Positions 32,130-42,209 of a DNA stretch of 64,000 bases are shown here, one piece after another (position 1 is the stretch's first letter; every line of letters begins with the position of its first letter). The stretch is from contig NZ_JHVU01000018.1 in assembly GCF_000620305.1 (NCBI RefSeq), positions 1-64,000 of the forward strand, in the 5' to 3' direction. The notes under the pieces are model-generated. The model was not told the DNA's origin. It did not search any database and worked only from the letters and a program-made list of their open reading frames with translations. Both the position numbers and the translations under genes were made by a program. Source of the stretch: Desulfitibacter alkalitolerans DSM 16504 (lineage in GTDB: Bacteria; Bacillota; DSM-16504; Desulfitibacterales; Desulfitibacteraceae).

Positions 32130-34087
32130 TGATAATGATATTAGCCAGAGAGAATCAAACAAAAGAAATGTTTAACAAGAACCTACAACTTTTAAGTCCA
32201 TGGTTAAGAGAAACTGTCCTGAAAATAGATGAAAAGGAATTATGGGAGAAAGTGCAGGTCACATATGATAACGAAGGTTATCCCATATGCCGATACCATC
32301 AGGAGCATACTAGTTTTCTGATAACAAGTCAAAGACCCATCCAAGAAGCACAGCAATGGTCCGAGGCTATAGCTGTACAAGGGGCAGGGGCTATTTTTAT
32401 GTATGGAAGCGGCTTTGGTTACTCCTTGTTTGAAATATTCAGAAGAAAACAGCCCCATACTCTGGTAGTTCTATTCGAACAGAATATTTATTTATTTGCA
32501 GCGATGCTGCATTACTTTGATTTGGAGCCCATTATCAGCACCCAGAAAATAGCTTTTCTTATTGGTGATATTGAATGTTTTGCCAGGGCATTTGACCAGC
32601 TATTTTTTAGTATTGTTTTTGCTAACTGTACTTCTCCTGTACTTGCCTTTACTCCCGTGGCACAAAGAAATTTTAAAGACCACTATATGCAAATTCATAA
32701 ATATATTTTTTCTCAATTAGGGTTATTTGTCTTTTATATTGGAAATGACCATTTAGATAACCTGATTGGTCTCCATAATTTGTTGTCAAATACTAAAGAG
32801 ATAGTGAAAAACCCTTACCTCAGCTGTTTAAAAGATAAATATCAAGATGTTCCGGCATTTATTATAGCCAATGGGCCGTCTTTGGATAAAAATATTCAAC
32901 AATTAAAAAAGGTAAAAGATAAAGGACTAATTATATGTGCAGAATCGGCAATTATCCCCTTGATAAGAAATAATATTAAACCAGATATATTGACAATTAT
33001 TGAACGGACAAAATACACATATACTTATCATTTTGAAAATATTGATTATCCTGAGGATATGGCTTTACTTTGCCTGGGTCTGGTGGATAAACGGGTGTAT
33101 CCCTCCTTTTGCGGGGCAAAAATCCCCATATTCCGTCACATGGAAGCAATTAATCAATGGCTAAATAAACACCTTGGAGATGGAAGTGCCCTTGATGCAG
33201 GCGCTAATGTTTCTCACCTGGCTTTGGAGCTGGCTGTATATCTTGGAGCAAACCCAATTGTCTTTGTTGGACAGGATTATGCTTATGGGCCTGAAGGTAT
33301 TACCCATAGTAAAGCTTCAGTTTATTTTGAAGAAAAGGGTAAGCGAGCAAGGGAGCTTTTAAAGTCAAAACCAATTATCCATGTGGAGAGTAATGAGGGA
33401 ACAATGATTCCCTCCAATCAGTTGTGGACTGATTTTAAAAAAGGCTTGGAACACAAAATTGCTACCCATTCTCATAAAATAATCATTAACTCCACAGAGG
33501 GTGGGGCCAGAATTAAAGGAACCAGGTGTGAGCCGTTAGCTTACGCTATTAAAAAGTATTGTAACAGGCCCATACCCCATAAGGTCCATGAAGTAATTTC
33601 TCAAAATAAAAAGAAGGTTTCTGTCGCAGAAAGAAAACAAGGCTTATTAAGTTTTATAAAGAGCGTAGAGGGATATGCAGGATTGTTTCGTAAATTAAGG
33701 CAGGAGGCGACCCATGGCAGGTTGGCCTGTAGAGAAATGATACGTCTATCTCAAGAAAAAGATATTGCAAAACACCGCAACATTCTGGAAGAAACATATC
33801 AAAAGCATATTAATACATACCAACTCTTTATAGCAGACGACTTGTGTCGCTGTTTTTCACAACAGGTGATTTTTGTCTATTTTTATCTCATGAACCGCCT
33901 GGGATTGATTGACACGTCAGATAAAATAACAGAAATCTTTCGAATTCAGCATGACTTTTTCCATCACCTAAACATTGTTTGCCAAAGTGTATCCGTTCAT
34001 CTAGAGGATGCAATAGAAACATTAAAGGGCGTATTAGAGGAATTGGACAACAGCGATTATAGAGGTGAAGATTATGAACAGTGTTGA
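32129..34087 (+). CDS. Maf-type (motility accessory factor, DUF115/MptE-like) nonulosonic acid transferase
   Basis: This 652-residue protein has the Maf core: an N-terminal domain with 'IFMYGSGFGYSLFEIF', then the GT-A/MptE-like domain 'PAFIIANGPSLDKNIQQL' (near 243-262), 'ALDAGANVSHLALELAVYLG', 'IVFVGQDYAYGPEGITHSKA', and a helical C-terminal domain. Maf proteins transfer nonulosonic acids from CMP to Ser/Thr of flagellin. Here no flagellin gene is near; DUF4183 proteins flank the operon instead, so the acceptor is open. Confidence 0.9.
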   Translation: MIMILARENQTKEMFNKNLQLLSPWLRETVLKIDEKELWEKVQVTYDNEGYPICRYHQEHTSFLITSQRPIQEAQQWSEAIAVQGAGAIFMYGSGFGYSLFEIFRRKQPHTLVVLFEQNIYLFAAMLHYFDLEPIISTQKIAFLIGDIECFARAFDQLFFSIVFANCTSPVLAFTPVAQRNFKDHYMQIHKYIFSQLGLFVFYIGNDHLDNLIGLHNLLSNTKEIVKNPYLSCLKDKYQDVPAFIIANGPSLDKNIQQLKKVKDKGLIICAESAIIPLIRNNIKPDILTIIERTKYTYTYHFENIDYPEDMALLCLGLVDKRVYPSFCGAKIPIFRHMEAINQWLNKHLGDGSALDAGANVSHLALELAVYLGANPIVFVGQDYAYGPEGITHSKASVYFEEKGKRARELLKSKPIIHVESNEGTMIPSNQLWTDFKKGLEHKIATHSHKIIINSTEGGARIKGTRCEPLAYAIKKYCNRPIPHKVHEVISQNKKKVSVAERKQGLLSFIKSVEGYAGLFRKLRQEATHGRLACREMIRLSQEKDIAKHRNILEETYQKHINTYQLFIADDLCRCFSQQVIFVYFYLMNRLGLIDTSDKITEIFRIQHDFFHHLNIVCQSVSVHLEDAIETLKGVLEELDNSDYRGEDYEQC

Positions 34088-34445
34088 AGATTTAGAAAGA
34101 AAACTGGATAAATTTCTAAAAGAACCAGATAATCCCCATCTCTGCAACCAGATTGGAGTGTTTCTTTATGAAGTGCAAGACTGGGAGGGTGCTTTAATTT
34201 ATTTTCAAAGAGCTTATGAATTAAGCCCGCAAAATGAGGATATTTTATATAATTATGCCTCACTCCTATATCAACATGATAGGTGGCAGCAGGCTATCCA
34301 TATCTATCAATTCTACTTGAAGCTGCAACCGGAGAATAAAGAGGTTATCCAAAAGGTGGGAGATGCCTATTATCAATTGGGGGAATATGAGGCCGCTGGG
34401 AAGATGTATGAACAACTCAAGAAAGTGGAGAAAGGGGAAGCTTAA
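34074..34445 (+). CDS. TPR protein
   Basis: This 123-residue protein (from ATG 34074, with AGAGGTGA before it) contains about two to three tetratricopeptide repeats: 'NQIGVFLYEVQDWEGALIYF', 'ALLYQHDRWQQAIHIYQFYL', 'VGDAYYQLGEYEAAGKMYEQ'. TPRs mediate protein contacts. It overlaps the Maf stop and is coupled to the GT2-TPR gene (TAATG), so it probably works with both. Confidence 0.82.
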   Translation: MNSVEDLERKLDKFLKEPDNPHLCNQIGVFLYEVQDWEGALIYFQRAYELSPQNEDILYNYASLLYQHDRWQQAIHIYQFYLKLQPENKEVIQKVGDAYYQLGEYEAAGKMYEQLKKVEKGEA

Positions 34446-37012
34446 TGGGCAGGAAAAATCACTTAAGCCTGTGCATGCTAATAGAAAATGGTGAAAAACA
34501 CCTTGGTACTTTACTGCAGGTTCTAAAAGAAGCTGTAGATGAAATAATAATTGTAGATATAGGCTTTAGCAATAAAACTATTGACATAGCAAAACAGGCA
34601 GGAGCTAGTGTTTATAAAATGAAATGGAAGAAGAATTATAGTGAGGCTAAAAACTTTTGCCTGGATATGGCTAAAGGAAGGTGGGTCTTGTTTCTCCAAG
34701 AAAATGAGACTATTTCTTTAGAACAAATAGAAAAGATTCGCCCTCTTTTAGAAAATCCAAATGTGGAAGGATATCTGCTATACATTGATTGTCTTTCGAA
34801 AAACTATGGCATTTCTTCCCCAGTCCAGTCCTTGCGCCTTTTTAGAAACCGTAAAGAATATGGTTTTCAGCATAGGGCATTTGAAAGGATTCCAGACGAG
34901 TGTTTAAGTAATATTAAAGATGCGGATATCAGAATTCTTCAACAAGCTGGCATCGACTTGCCTGGGGAGGCTTATTCACCTGGTCTGCTGTTAGAGGATG
35001 ACTTACAAGAACATCCTGCGGATGCTTACCTGCAATATATTTATGGAATAGAGCTTTTAAACCAGAAGAGATATGAGGAAAGTGTAGTATATTTTAATAG
35101 TGCACGTAAAAATGTAAATATGGGCTGTTTATTTGCCCCACACCTATACAAGTGTTTAAGCTGGAATTTAATTGTCTTAAAGCGATTCACCAATGCTTTA
35201 GAAGTATTGGATGAAGGAGTAAAGTATTTTCCTCAATATACTGATCTCTTGGTTTTGCGGGCAGAGCTGCGGCAGCAATTTCAGCAGCATGGAGAGGCTA
35301 TTCAAGATCTAAAAAGTGCCTTGAACATAAGACAGCATCATAATTCCATAGTACCTAGACCTGAAATAAATGTTTCCGTCATTTATGAAACCTTGGGTGA
35401 GGTTCATGAGGAGATATTTAATTATCAGCAGGCCCTTGCTTGTTACCAGTATGCTTATGATTTAAACAAGAGTAACCATAAACTTTTATATAAGATAGGT
35501 GATCTGGTTAAACTAACAAATTCTACCAATGAGCTGGAAAAACTTCTCAAAACATCCGTGGGGCAAAAAAATCTTGAGCAGCTGATAATACTTATGGAAA
35601 TTCTTTTTCAGCAGCGGAAGTACTATGGAGTTTTAGAATATCTAGAATATCTAGAAACTATCCTGGGCCAGGGAGAGCAGACAGCAGGCATTAAAATTTC
35701 TTGCCATATAATGTTAGGGGAAATTGAAAAAGTAGATTTTTCAGGTATAGATAAAAATGGCCTTTTCTATAATCAGATACTATTACAACGAATAGAAAGT
35801 TATTGGTGTCATAATAAATGGTTGGAGGCTAGGGAATTACTAAAAGAAATGGACAAAATAGAAAGTATTGACCACCCAATCAAGGCTTTATATCATCAGC
35901 TCCATGGATTACTTACTGGAAAAAAGGCAAAATGCCAATCACTTACACAACAGGAATATGAAATTGTCAGTGCTGTAATGGAGAGTCTCCTATGGGCAGA
36001 GCAGGCAGAGAAAGCACAAATTCTAGTTTCCTTGTTGCTGCAAGCAGCGAAAGAGGAGCAATATATTAAATTAGCAGAACCTTGGGCTGAAAGAAATGAT
36101 TATCATGTCATTGAAAAAATTTTTCGACGTATTTCTAATAAAGCGGGACAGCAGCAGTTTAAACAAAAAATTATCCAGCGATTGTTGAGTCATAATCACA
36201 TAAAAGCTGCTCAAAGGCTTGGGGACTTAGGGGGGGCAGATGAGTTAGGAGTATTAGCATATTTACTTTGGGCCAGGGACTTCATGAAAAAACTAGAGGA
36301 GCTGATAGCAAGAGCACCTCAAAAAACCATAAAGACTGATGAAGTTATTCTGCAAGCACACACCAAGCCAAATCAGGCACTGCTAACCTTTTATCATGGT
36401 TTAAATATTGCCCAAAAAAACATGAAGAAAAGCACCTGTGAGGACGCTGCTTCAGAAATGAGCTGTGCTGAAGCACATATGCAAATTGGTGATTTTTATG
36501 CAGGAGCAGAGAAAAAAAAGGAGGCCCTCTCGGCCTATTTACGGGCATTGTTATGGGAACCTTTACATTACCTGGCACAAGAAAAAATCAGTAAGTTTTT
36601 CCAAGACAATCCAGACCAAATTCGGTCCTTTTTAGAGGGAAAGAGATGGGTTCTAGAAGGTGCCTGGTTTTACTCAAAAGACGTCTTTATAGAGTATATC
36701 CTTGGAGTTATTCATTTTAAAAACCAACAATTTGAGGAAGCGTTAGCTATTTTCCACAAGGTACAGGACGATAAAGACAGTTATCCTGTAACCCTGGCTT
36801 ATACTATAGGTTGCTTTTGGCTTATGGGAAAAGAAGCAGAGGCTGAGAGGATTATAAGGCTGCTAAGTCAAACAGATGAGGTAATTTTATCATTTTTTCA
36901 TATTTGTAAGAACCATGCCCTAGACAAGTTAAAACAAGGACAGCAGCTATATCCATATAGTGAGTTAATAATGATGGAAAATGAAAGGATACGAGCTGCT
37001 GCTCTTAACTAG
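34445..37012 (+). CDS. GT2-like glycosyltransferase domain fused to TPR array
   Basis: This 855-residue protein has an N-terminal family-2 glycosyltransferase fold (about 1-130) followed by many helical TPR-like repeats. The GT2 motifs are degenerate: the usual IVVDTGSTDxT reads 'IIVDIGFSNKT', and the DxD box in 'ILFLDADE' reads 'VLFLQENE'. The nucleotide-sugar metal site is therefore probably lost, and the domain may be a non-catalytic partner or act on another donor. The TPR part ('LSWNLIVLKRFTNALEVLDE', 'VIYETLGEVHEEIFNYQQAL') could scaffold the Maf enzyme or its substrate. Confidence 0.8.
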   Translation: MGRKNHLSLCMLIENGEKHLGTLLQVLKEAVDEIIIVDIGFSNKTIDIAKQAGASVYKMKWKKNYSEAKNFCLDMAKGRWVLFLQENETISLEQIEKIRPLLENPNVEGYLLYIDCLSKNYGISSPVQSLRLFRNRKEYGFQHRAFERIPDECLSNIKDADIRILQQAGIDLPGEAYSPGLLLEDDLQEHPADAYLQYIYGIELLNQKRYEESVVYFNSARKNVNMGCLFAPHLYKCLSWNLIVLKRFTNALEVLDEGVKYFPQYTDLLVLRAELRQQFQQHGEAIQDLKSALNIRQHHNSIVPRPEINVSVIYETLGEVHEEIFNYQQALACYQYAYDLNKSNHKLLYKIGDLVKLTNSTNELEKLLKTSVGQKNLEQLIILMEILFQQRKYYGVLEYLEYLETILGQGEQTAGIKISCHIMLGEIEKVDFSGIDKNGLFYNQILLQRIESYWCHNKWLEARELLKEMDKIESIDHPIKALYHQLHGLLTGKKAKCQSLTQQEYEIVSAVMESLLWAEQAEKAQILVSLLLQAAKEEQYIKLAEPWAERNDYHVIEKIFRRISNKAGQQQFKQKIIQRLLSHNHIKAAQRLGDLGGADELGVLAYLLWARDFMKKLEELIARAPQKTIKTDEVILQAHTKPNQALLTFYHGLNIAQKNMKKSTCEDAASEMSCAEAHMQIGDFYAGAEKKKEALSAYLRALLWEPLHYLAQEKISKFFQDNPDQIRSFLEGKRWVLEGAWFYSKDVFIEYILGVIHFKNQQFEEALAIFHKVQDDKDSYPVTLAYTIGCFWLMGKEAEAERIIRLLSQTDEVILSFFHICKNHALDKLKQGQQLYPYSELIMMENERIRAAALN

Positions 37013-37040
37013 GGGAACTTTATGATGTAATTTTAAATAT

Positions 37041-37080
37041 AAAAAGGATGTGCTTTAAAGTAAACATCCTTTTTATATTT
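37041..37080. terminator. bidirectional terminator between the glycosylation operon and a DUF4183 gene
   Basis: Stem AAAAAGGATGT/ACATCCTTTTT (37041-37051 and 37064-37074) with flanking A- and T-runs. It closes the long operon on the plus strand and the DUF4183 gene on the minus strand. Confidence 0.85.
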
Positions 37081-37085
37081 TTCTG

Positions 37086-37466
37086 CTATGTTGTTACTGT
37101 AGTTGTAGAAGTAGAAACGGGTGCAAAATTATTTACAGCTAAAGTTATAGGAGCACTAACTGGAACTGTGGAGCCCTGAGTTATAACTACTTGAGAACCC
37201 CCAGCACTGACTGTAAATAAGCTGGACTGTTGTAGAACACCGTTGACAAATAGTAAGTAATAACCATTGTCAGTTGAAACAGTTGTTAGATTACCTGTCA
37301 TAGTATTACCAGCATCATCTGTAAAACGGACTGCCGGAATAGTGATGGTGGCAGAAGTTCTTTCAGCTGCTCTTAACTTATAAAAGTACTTTTCAACTTC
37401 CGGATTGGTGTCGGTATCTGTTGTAGTAACAGCATTCATAACCAGTTTAAATAATGTTGTAGCCAA
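37086..37466 (-). CDS. small DUF4183-like surface protein
   Basis: This 126-residue protein is rich in Thr, Ser and Val, with 'DNGYYLLFVNGVLQQSSLFT' and 'VPVSAPITLAVNNFAPV', the core of a DUF4183 unit as in the three-repeat protein at 21204-22574. It ends in a Thr/Ser-rich tail (STSTTTVTT) that could accept O-linked sugar. The start is TTG with GGAGGA six bases before it. It has no signal peptide, as expected for proteins put on spores from the mother cell (inference). Confidence 0.75.
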   Translation of the reverse strand: MATTLFKLVMNAVTTTDTDTNPEVEKYFYKLRAAERTSATITIPAVRFTDDAGNTMTGNLTTVSTDNGYYLLFVNGVLQQSSLFTVSAGGSQVVITQGSTVPVSAPITLAVNNFAPVSTSTTTVTT

Positions 37467-37704
37467 TTATATTCCTCCTTTCAGCATACAGATAGTATTG
37501 CAAATCTAAAAGCCCATACGTATCAACCATAATAGAGTCATGTATTAACATAAATTACCTGCCAATACATAATATGATAAAGTTTCTTTTATGTGCTAAA
37601 TAAAATTAATCAGATTACATATTGAAGGTAAGGCATAACCATAAAAGGATTATATACCTTTTTGGCGAAAGTAAATTAAGATTAAGAAGCTGGAGGATAA
37701 ATAC

Positions 37705-39543
37705 TTGGAACTTAAACAACTATATACTAACCGGAAAAACAAATATACCGGGCAGGCTAAAAATCAGCAGCAAACTGTAAATTCTATCAGTCATTTAAGG
37801 CTGTTGGTCTTTGCTGCTGGAGCAGGATTGACGGCTTATTTATACTGGCTGCAAAAATACTATCTGGCAGCTGGAGTTTTCATTGTTGCAGCACTTTTGT
37901 TTGTATACCTGATTAAAATCCACCAGGATGCCAGGTATAAGCACAGGTTTTATTTGACCATGGCTTCAATAAATGCAGATGCTGTAAAGCGGGTGGAGGG
38001 AAAATGGACAGGGTTTAGGGATAAGGGTGAAGAGTTCATTGATGAGGATCACAGCTACAGCCAGGATCTGGATATCTTTGGGCAGGGTTCCTTGTTTCAA
38101 TGGACCAGCTTTGCAACCACCTTTTGGGGCAGGCAAAGACTAGCAGAAACCATTGCAAATCCAATTAGCAGCAAGGATGAGATATATGCCAGGCAGAAGG
38201 CACTAGAGGAGATGGCAGCAAGATTAGATTGGAGGCAGAAGTTTTTTGCTGAAGGGCTCATGGCTTCAGGAGAAATGCATGATCCAGAGGATTTATGCTT
38301 CTGGGCGGAAGCGGGCAGTGATTTTTATCTAAAGAAGCATGTTATTGCAGGGTTTAGAATACTTCCCCTAGCAACCATGTCTTTTATTGTATTAAATGTC
38401 CTTGGTGTACTTTCCTATCATCTACCTGTAACTGCTGTTGTCATACATATCCTCCTGCTCATGTATCGGGGTAAGGAAAGAGCCAGGGTTTTCGAAATGG
38501 CTTATAAATACCGGGCCAATTTAAGGGCTTATACTAAACTCTTTGCCACCTTTGAAAATGAGGTTTTTAAAACAGACTATTTACGGAAACTTCAAAGGGG
38601 CCTTAGGGGCAAGGGGGGGAAAGGTGCCCACTCACAAATCAGCCACCTTGAAAAAATTGTTGATGCAATATCCAACAGGAACAATCAGTTTTATATTATT
38701 ATCAATATCCTGCTATTATCAGATTACCAGAATCTTGCAAGGCTTGAGGGATGGAAGCACAGCTCGGGAGCAAGTCTGCGCCAGTGGTTTAAGATATTAG
38801 CCGAGGCAGAAGCAGTGGCCAGCTTATCCAATATCAGGCATGATAATCCCAAATGGGCATTTCCCATCATTGTTGAGGATGGGACCGGATTATGGGGCAA
38901 AGGAATGGGACATCCATTAATAACCCAGGGGAGAGTATGTAATGACCTTGCAATTGAAAAGTCCCAAGCTCTTTTGATAATTACAGGTTCCAACATGTCA
39001 GGAAAAAGTACCCTGCTGAGGACCGTTGGTATTAACCTGGTCCTGGCCTATTCGGGTTCTCCTGTCTGTGCAGAAGCTTTTCGCTGTTCCTTTATGGAGA
39101 TTCATACTAGTATGAGGACAAGAGACAATCTTGAAAAGAACCTGTCCTCCTTTTACGCCGAACTTTTAAGAATCTCCAAAATTGTAAAAGCAGCAGAGAG
39201 GGCGGCAGAAGAAGGCACCCAGATTCTGGTGCTGTTGGATGAAATCTTTAAAGGAACAAATTCTGCAGATAGACACACTGGTGCCAGAATTCTCCTGAAA
39301 AAACTCAGCAGGGAGGGAGCCTTTGGCCTGGTGTCTACCCATGACCTTGAGTTAGGCTGCCTGGAGCACGAGGAAAACCTTGCCATGAAAAATTTTAATT
39401 TTCGGGAGCATTACCAGGATGGACAAATATTCTTTGACTACAAGCTCCGTCCTGGAGTATCAACTACCAGAAATGCAATGTATTTGATGAAAATGGTTGG
39501 AATAGATGTGGATAAAGAGCAAAATAAGGAGCAAAATGAATAA
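37705..39543 (+). CDS. membrane-anchored MutS-like ATPase
   Basis: This 612-residue MutS-family protein has two predicted membrane segments near residues 30-75 ('LLVFAAGAGLTAYLYWL', 'YLAAGVFIVAALLFVYLI'), a MutS core/lever region, and a C-terminal ATPase with 'GSNMSGKSTLLRTVGINLVL', 'LVLLDEIFKGTNSADRHTGA' and 'STHDLELG'. It lacks the N-terminal mismatch-recognition domain with Phe-x-Glu, so it is not classical MutS. Its role is unknown. The start is TTG after GGAGGA. Confidence 0.85.
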   Translation: MELKQLYTNRKNKYTGQAKNQQQTVNSISHLRLLVFAAGAGLTAYLYWLQKYYLAAGVFIVAALLFVYLIKIHQDARYKHRFYLTMASINADAVKRVEGKWTGFRDKGEEFIDEDHSYSQDLDIFGQGSLFQWTSFATTFWGRQRLAETIANPISSKDEIYARQKALEEMAARLDWRQKFFAEGLMASGEMHDPEDLCFWAEAGSDFYLKKHVIAGFRILPLATMSFIVLNVLGVLSYHLPVTAVVIHILLLMYRGKERARVFEMAYKYRANLRAYTKLFATFENEVFKTDYLRKLQRGLRGKGGKGAHSQISHLEKIVDAISNRNNQFYIIINILLLSDYQNLARLEGWKHSSGASLRQWFKILAEAEAVASLSNIRHDNPKWAFPIIVEDGTGLWGKGMGHPLITQGRVCNDLAIEKSQALLIITGSNMSGKSTLLRTVGINLVLAYSGSPVCAEAFRCSFMEIHTSMRTRDNLEKNLSSFYAELLRISKIVKAAERAAEEGTQILVLLDEIFKGTNSADRHTGARILLKKLSREGAFGLVSTHDLELGCLEHEENLAMKNFNFREHYQDGQIFFDYKLRPGVSTTRNAMYLMKMVGIDVDKEQNKEQNE

Positions 39544-39674
39544 AAAACCATTTGGATATGATATAATAGTAAGATAATAAGATAACGAACCTTAAATAAC
39601 GGGCTGGCAGCGGCTAGCATGGTGATTAGCCTCACATAAAAATGGTAAGAAGTGCCAAGGAGGAAAGGTAAAAT

Positions 39675-41363
39675 ATGTCATCAAACTTTATTCAAAATAT
39701 TATAAATGAAGATATGAGGACTAACAAATATGGTGGGAGAGTTCACACGAGATTTCCGCCTGAGCCAAATGGATATTTACATATTGGACATGCCAAATCC
39801 ATATGCTTGAACTTTGGGATTGCAGCAGCTAACGGGGGAAAATGCAACTTAAGGTTTGATGATACAAATCCCAGCAAGGAGGATGTGGAATTTGTTGATT
39901 CAATCATTGAGGACGTAAGGTGGTTGGGGTTTGATTGGGAAGACAGGATGTTCTATGCATCAGATTACTTTGAAGAGCTTTACCAGTGTGCAGTCCAGCT
40001 TATTGAAGATGGAAAGGCTTTTGTTTGTGATTTAAGCGCAGAAGAGATTAGAGAATACCGCGGCACCCTTACCCAGCCAGGCAAAAACAGTCCTTATCGT
40101 GACAGGACAGTTGAAGAAAACCTGCAGCTTTTTAAGGCCATGAGGGCAGGAGAATTTGCAGATGGCTCCCGGGTGCTTAGAGCAAGGATTGACATGGCAT
40201 CACCCAATCTGAATATGCGGGATCCTGTATTATATAGAATATTAAGAGCTGTACATCATAGGACCGGGGACAAGTGGTGCATTTATCCAATGTATGATTA
40301 TGCCCATCCCATATCTGATGCTATTGAAGGGATAACCCATTCTATCTGCACACTAGAATTTGAAGATCACAGACCCCTGTATGACTGGGTTTTAGATTCC
40401 CTGGAAGGATGCAAATTTTTTAAAAGCCGTCCACAGCAGATAGAATTTGCAAGGTTAAACCTGACCAATACAATTATGAGCAAACGCTATTTGAGGCAAC
40501 TGGTAGAAGAAGGTTTTGTAGAGGGATGGGATGATCCCAGGATGCCTACCATTTCCGGGTTAAGAAGGAGAGGGTATACACCTGAAGCTATTAGAGACTT
40601 TTGTGACCGCATTGGTGTTGCAAAAAGCAACAGTATGGTTGATGTTGCAATGCTTGAGCACTGCATCAGGGAGGATTTAAATTACAAAGCTCCAAGGGTG
40701 ATGGCAGTCCTCAAGGCCTTAAAAGTGGTCATTACAAACTATCCAGAGAAAAAGGTGGAAGACCTTGATGCTGAAATCAACCCGGAAAATCCTGAAATGG
40801 GCTCAAGGAAAATCCCTTTTTCCCGTGTGGTATACATTGAACAGGATGATTTTAGAGAAAATCCGCCCAAAAAATATTTTCGCCTTGCTCCAGGCAAAGA
40901 AGTAAGACTAAAACACGCCTATATTATTAAGTGTGAGAATGTTATTAAGGACGACAATGGAGAAATTGTTGAAATCCAGTGCACCTATGATCCGGCGACA
41001 AAAAGTGGGGAAGACACAAGCGGTAAAAAGGTCAAGGGAACCCTGCACTGGGTATCTGCCCAACATGCTTTAGAGGCTGAAGTACGTCTTTATGACTACC
41101 TCCTTGCAGATAACGGCACAGATGGTGAGGAAGAGGAGGAAAAGAAAGATTTTACCCAAAACTTAAACCCAAATTCTCTAGAGAAGCTTCCAAAGTGCTT
41201 TGTAGAACCCAGCTTAAAAGAAGCCAGGCCAGGAAATAAATATCAATTCCTAAGACAAGGTTATTTCTGTGCTGATAAGGATTCAACAGGTGAAAGATTA
41301 ATTTTTAACAGGATAGTCTCCCTGCGTGACAGCTGGTCTAAAATCGAGCAGAAACTTAAATAG
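39675..41363 (+). CDS. glnS: glutaminyl-tRNA synthetase
   Basis: This 562-residue class I aminoacyl-tRNA synthetase has the HIGH-type signature '[15 protein letters not shown]' (28-42), '[17 protein letters not shown]', and the KMSKS-type motif 'IMSKRYL' near 264. A C-terminal anticodon-binding beta-barrel region follows. It charges tRNA-Gln directly. Many clostridia also have the GatCAB route. A small GGCTA/TAGCC hairpin lies in the leader (39612-39632), and no T-box sequence is seen. The RBS is AAGGAGG. Confidence 0.95.
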   Translation: MSSNFIQNIINEDMRTNKYGGRVHTRFPPEPNGYLHIGHAKSICLNFGIAAANGGKCNLRFDDTNPSKEDVEFVDSIIEDVRWLGFDWEDRMFYASDYFEELYQCAVQLIEDGKAFVCDLSAEEIREYRGTLTQPGKNSPYRDRTVEENLQLFKAMRAGEFADGSRVLRARIDMASPNLNMRDPVLYRILRAVHHRTGDKWCIYPMYDYAHPISDAIEGITHSICTLEFEDHRPLYDWVLDSLEGCKFFKSRPQQIEFARLNLTNTIMSKRYLRQLVEEGFVEGWDDPRMPTISGLRRRGYTPEAIRDFCDRIGVAKSNSMVDVAMLEHCIREDLNYKAPRVMAVLKALKVVITNYPEKKVEDLDAEINPENPEMGSRKIPFSRVVYIEQDDFRENPPKKYFRLAPGKEVRLKHAYIIKCENVIKDDNGEIVEIQCTYDPATKSGEDTSGKKVKGTLHWVSAQHALEAEVRLYDYLLADNGTDGEEEEEKKDFTQNLNPNSLEKLPKCFVEPSLKEARPGNKYQFLRQGYFCADKDSTGERLIFNRIVSLRDSWSKIEQKLK

Positions 41364-41376
41364 CTGTAAAAACAAT

Positions 41377-41420
41377 AAAGCCCTGAAACACACTTGAATT
41401 AAGGTGTTCGGGGCTTTATC
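41377..41420 (+). terminator. rho-independent terminator after glnS
   Basis: A long stem AAAGCCC..AACAC / GTGTT..GGGCTTT (41377-41391 and 41404-41417) is followed by TATCT. It lies 14 bp after the glnS stop. Confidence 0.8.
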
Positions 41421-41561
41421 TAGTCAAGTACTTATTAATAGATTTCAATATATTGTCCATTATTAACTTCAATGGTATAATTATATGCAATGGGTTTTAT
41501 TGAATGAAATTTCTGACTTTGTAGGATGTTTTTTGAGTTTGGGATTAAAGGGGATGGGTGT

Positions 41562-42203
41562 ATGCCAAAAAAGTTACTAACCAATAACGAGATTTATGAA
41601 ATACTAAAGGAGAGAATAATTCAGCTAGAATACAGTCCTGGAGAAATTCTTAATGAAAATGATATTGCAAATGAATTTGAATTGAGCAGGACACCTGTTA
41701 GAAAAATTTTTGATAAACTAAAAACCAATAAACTTCTAATTATAATTCCAAGATATGGTGCTCAGGTGGCACCCATTGATTTTAATTATATGAAGTCGGT
41801 TTTTGAAGTGGTCAGGCAGATAGAGGCTTTTGCTGCCAGGCTTGCTTCTGAAAGAATATCTGAAAAAGAGCTAAATGAATTAGAAGACATAATTGAACGT
41901 TTAAGGTGCTATAACATAGAAGAGGACTATAAACAGATTATCCTTGATGATGGTAATTTTCATAAGATTATTTTTGACAGCTGTCATAATCCATGTCTTT
42001 CTGATATACTGCACAATTTACATATGCATACAGAGAGACTTTGGTTTTATGTTCAAAGAAACATTACAGAAATCGATCTTTTTATTGTTACCCTTTCAAA
42101 TATATTAAATGCTTTGAAAGCAAGAGACGGGGCCCAGGCAGAGTATTATGCCCGGGAGCATACAGATATGTTTGTGGAAAAAATAAAAGAGAAGCTTCTA
42201 TGA
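41562..42203 (+). CDS. GntR-family regulator with FCD domain
   Basis: This 213-residue regulator has an N-terminal winged helix ('TNNEIYEILKERIIQLEYSP', 'NDIANEFELSRTPVRKIFDK') and an FCD all-helical sensor ('VFEVVRQIEAFAARLASERI', 'ILDDGNFHKIIFDSCHNP') with His/Asp residues that usually bind a metal-bound acid. I chose ATG 41562 with AAAGGGGATG before it. Placed just upstream of the reductase component B genes, it likely controls them. It ends at its own terminator. Confidence 0.9.
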   Translation: MPKKLLTNNEIYEILKERIIQLEYSPGEILNENDIANEFELSRTPVRKIFDKLKTNKLLIIIPRYGAQVAPIDFNYMKSVFEVVRQIEAFAARLASERISEKELNELEDIIERLRCYNIEEDYKQIILDDGNFHKIIFDSCHNPCLSDILHNLHMHTERLWFYVQRNITEIDLFIVTLSNILNALKARDGAQAEYYAREHTDMFVEKIKEKLL

Positions 42204-42209
42204 AAATTA

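Noticed and set aside
39597-39674. T-box riboswitch upstream of glnS
   Set aside because: A small hairpin is present, but the T-box sequence (TGGNACCGCG) and the antiterminator are absent.
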